A stretch of 7,055 nt of DNA from the NCBI RefSeq assembly GCF_001983105.1, contig NZ_MOMC01000088.1, positions 19,663 through 26,717 of the forward strand, written 5' to 3'. The notes under the pieces were generated by a model, which saw only the letters and a program-made list of their open reading frames with translations, had not been told where the DNA came from and did no database searches. Made by a program: the position numbers and the translations under genes. The stretch comes from Pseudofrankia asymbiotica. Its GTDB lineage: Bacteria > Actinomycetota > Actinomycetes > Frankiales > Frankiaceae. Numbering within the stretch: the stretch's first letter is position 1; every line of letters starts with the position of its first letter. Positions 6,105 to 7,055 of this stretch are shown here, piece after piece.

Positions 6105-6122
6105 TCACGGACGTCGCCGTGA
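6105..6122. promoter_or_regulatory. Inverted repeat upstream of the reductase gene
   Basis: TCACGG-ACGTCG-CCGTGA is a perfect 18-base inverted repeat with 6-base arms, ending 25 bases before the reductase ATG. A partial extension exists outside it (GGC at 6096-6098 with GCC at 6123-6125). It differs from the CTCA-N8-TGAR sites, so another regulator or a leader hairpin is suggested. No clear promoter was found; TACCGT at 6099-6104 is a possible -10 without a matching -35. Confidence 0.45.
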
Positions 6123-6147
6123 GCCAGGTTGTGACCGGAGGTAGCTG

Positions 6148-7055
6148 ATGAGCCCGCTACGCGTGATCCAGTGGGGGACCGGGAACGTTGGCCAGCACGC
6201 CTTACGCGGGATCATCCGGCGGCCGGATCTCGAGCTCGTCGGCGTGCACGCCCACTCGCCGGCCAAGATCGGGCGGGACGCGGCCGAGCTGTGCGGGCTG
6301 AGCGAGCCCACCGGCGTCGTCGCCACCGACGACATCGACGCGCTGCTGGCCCTCGATGCCGACTGCGTGTCGTACACGGTCCAGGGCGAGTCCCGGATCG
6401 ACGACACCATGGACGAGTTGTGCATGATCCTCGCCGCAGGCAAGAACATCGTGAGCACCGCGCTCGTCTTCCTGATCAACCCGGCGTTCCTCGACGACGC
6501 GACCCGCGGCCGGCTCGCGGCCGCCTGCGAGAAGGGCGGGACCACGCTGCTCACCTCGGGCATCGACCCCGGCTGGTCCGGGGACGTGGTCCCGCTGCTG
6601 GTGGCGCAGATGTGCGAACGCGTCGACTCGATACGGGTCAGCGAGCTGATGAACTACGGCGAGTACGCCGACCCGGCCTTCACCGGAGAGGTCTTCGGTT
6701 TCGGCCTGCCGCTCGACCATCCAGCCGCGCTGTTCGAGCCCGGGGCGGTGACCTTCGGCTGGGGCGGGATCGTCCAGCTCCTGGCCGACGCGCTCGGCTG
6801 GACGCTCGACGAGATCCGCGAGGAGCATGAGCGGCTTCCCGCCCCGGAAACGTTCCACACGGCGATGGGCCGGGTCGAGCAGGGCACCACCGCGGCCGTC
6901 CGCTTCGACGTGACGGGCATCGTCGGCGGCCGGCCCGCGATCACCGCCGCCCACGTCAACCGGCTGCGCGACGACATCGGCCCGGACTGGCCGATCCTGG
7001 CCGGCGGCCGCTCCGGCTACCGCGTCGAGGTCACGGGCCACCCGTCGTTCACGCT
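6148..7055 (+). CDS. Dihydrodipicolinate reductase-like NAD(P)-binding oxidoreductase (3' end outside window)
   Basis: 302 codons of a protein that normally runs to about 350. The N-terminus VIQWGTGNVGQHALRGII (6-23) is a Rossmann strand with the glycine motif G10-T-G-N-V-G15. PDLELVGVHAHSPAKIGRD (26-44) follows as strand 2 and the cofactor-specificity loop. LAAGKNIVSTA (95-105) and TSGIDPGWSGDVVPL (136-150) are the conserved nucleotide-site and active-site regions. ERLPAPETFHTAMG (228-241) and YRVEVTGHPSF (291-301) match the actinobacterial members I recall. The family is labelled dihydrodipicolinate reductase-like and is related to 2,4-diaminopentanoate dehydrogenase. True DapB motifs (the HHxxKxDAPSGT region) are not seen, so lysine synthesis is unlikely; an NAD(P)H-dependent reduction of an unknown substrate is inferred. 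GGAGG (6137-6141) lies 6 bases before the ATG. It is divergent from tetR, which may control it. Confidence 0.88.
   Translation, partial: MSPLRVIQWGTGNVGQHALRGIIRRPDLELVGVHAHSPAKIGRDAAELCGLSEPTGVVATDDIDALLALDADCVSYTVQGESRIDDTMDELCMILAAGKNIVSTALVFLINPAFLDDATRGRLAAACEKGGTTLLTSGIDPGWSGDVVPLLVAQMCERVDSIRVSELMNYGEYADPAFTGEVFGFGLPLDHPAALFEPGAVTFGWGGIVQLLADALGWTLDEIREEHERLPAPETFHTAMGRVEQGTTAAVRFDVTGIVGGRPAITAAHVNRLRDDIGPDWPILAGGRSGYRVEVTGHPSFT

Noticed and set aside
1..7055. CRISPR array, tRNA, rRNA, insertion sequence, toxin-antitoxin or phage-defence module
   Set aside because: No regularly spaced repeats, clover-leaf RNA, transposase, terminal inverted repeats or defence-gene signatures were seen. 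The ankyrin gene next to the exporter is not by itself evidence for such a module.

Overview
This 7,055-base window is very GC-rich, with G/C at most third codon positions. It carries GTG and ATG starts, TetR regulators, an actinobacterial drug-exporter pair and a mycobacterial-type 'dihydrodipicolinate reductase-like' protein. Together these point to a high-GC actinomycete. A Frankia/Pseudofrankia or related soil lineage would fit, but the genus cannot be fixed from the sequence. No rRNA, tRNA, CRISPR array, insertion sequence or phage gene was seen.

Layout. (1) Bases 1-156, minus strand: the first 52 codons of a TetR-family regulator cut by the window edge. Its upstream region holds two near-identical palindromes (193-209 and 218-234), one of them inside a promoter. 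(2) Bases 235-535: a non-coding leader, then a forward alpha/beta-hydrolase gene (536-1480). (3) Converging on it, an ankyrin-repeat protein on the minus strand (1525-2559). (4) A 313-base spacer. (5) A minus-strand operon read right to left: a second TetR regulator (5275-5928), an ABC ATPase (4248-5201) and a large two-half ABC-2-type permease (2873-4462). (6) Divergent from this operon, a forward NAD(P)-binding reductase-like gene (6148 to window end, incomplete).

How the genes work together. The tetR-ATPase-permease set looks like a self-regulated efflux system of the kind annotated as polyketide or polyether antibiotic exporters (TnrB2/TnrB3-like). The tetR promoter is flanked by two CTCA-N8-TGAR half-site pairs and lies in the 219-base divergent region shared with the reductase, so the regulator may also see the reductase promoter. 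The first TetR is probably autoregulated through its paired palindromes and may also act on the hydrolase.

The strongest oddity is the ATPase. Its usual C-terminal accessory segment is missing: the recognisable sequence ends where the permease begins, and the ATPase reading frame then runs 215 bases out of frame through the permease gene. Most of the window is otherwise ordinary actinobacterial accessory content, and I did not find convincing evidence for a wholly new system.
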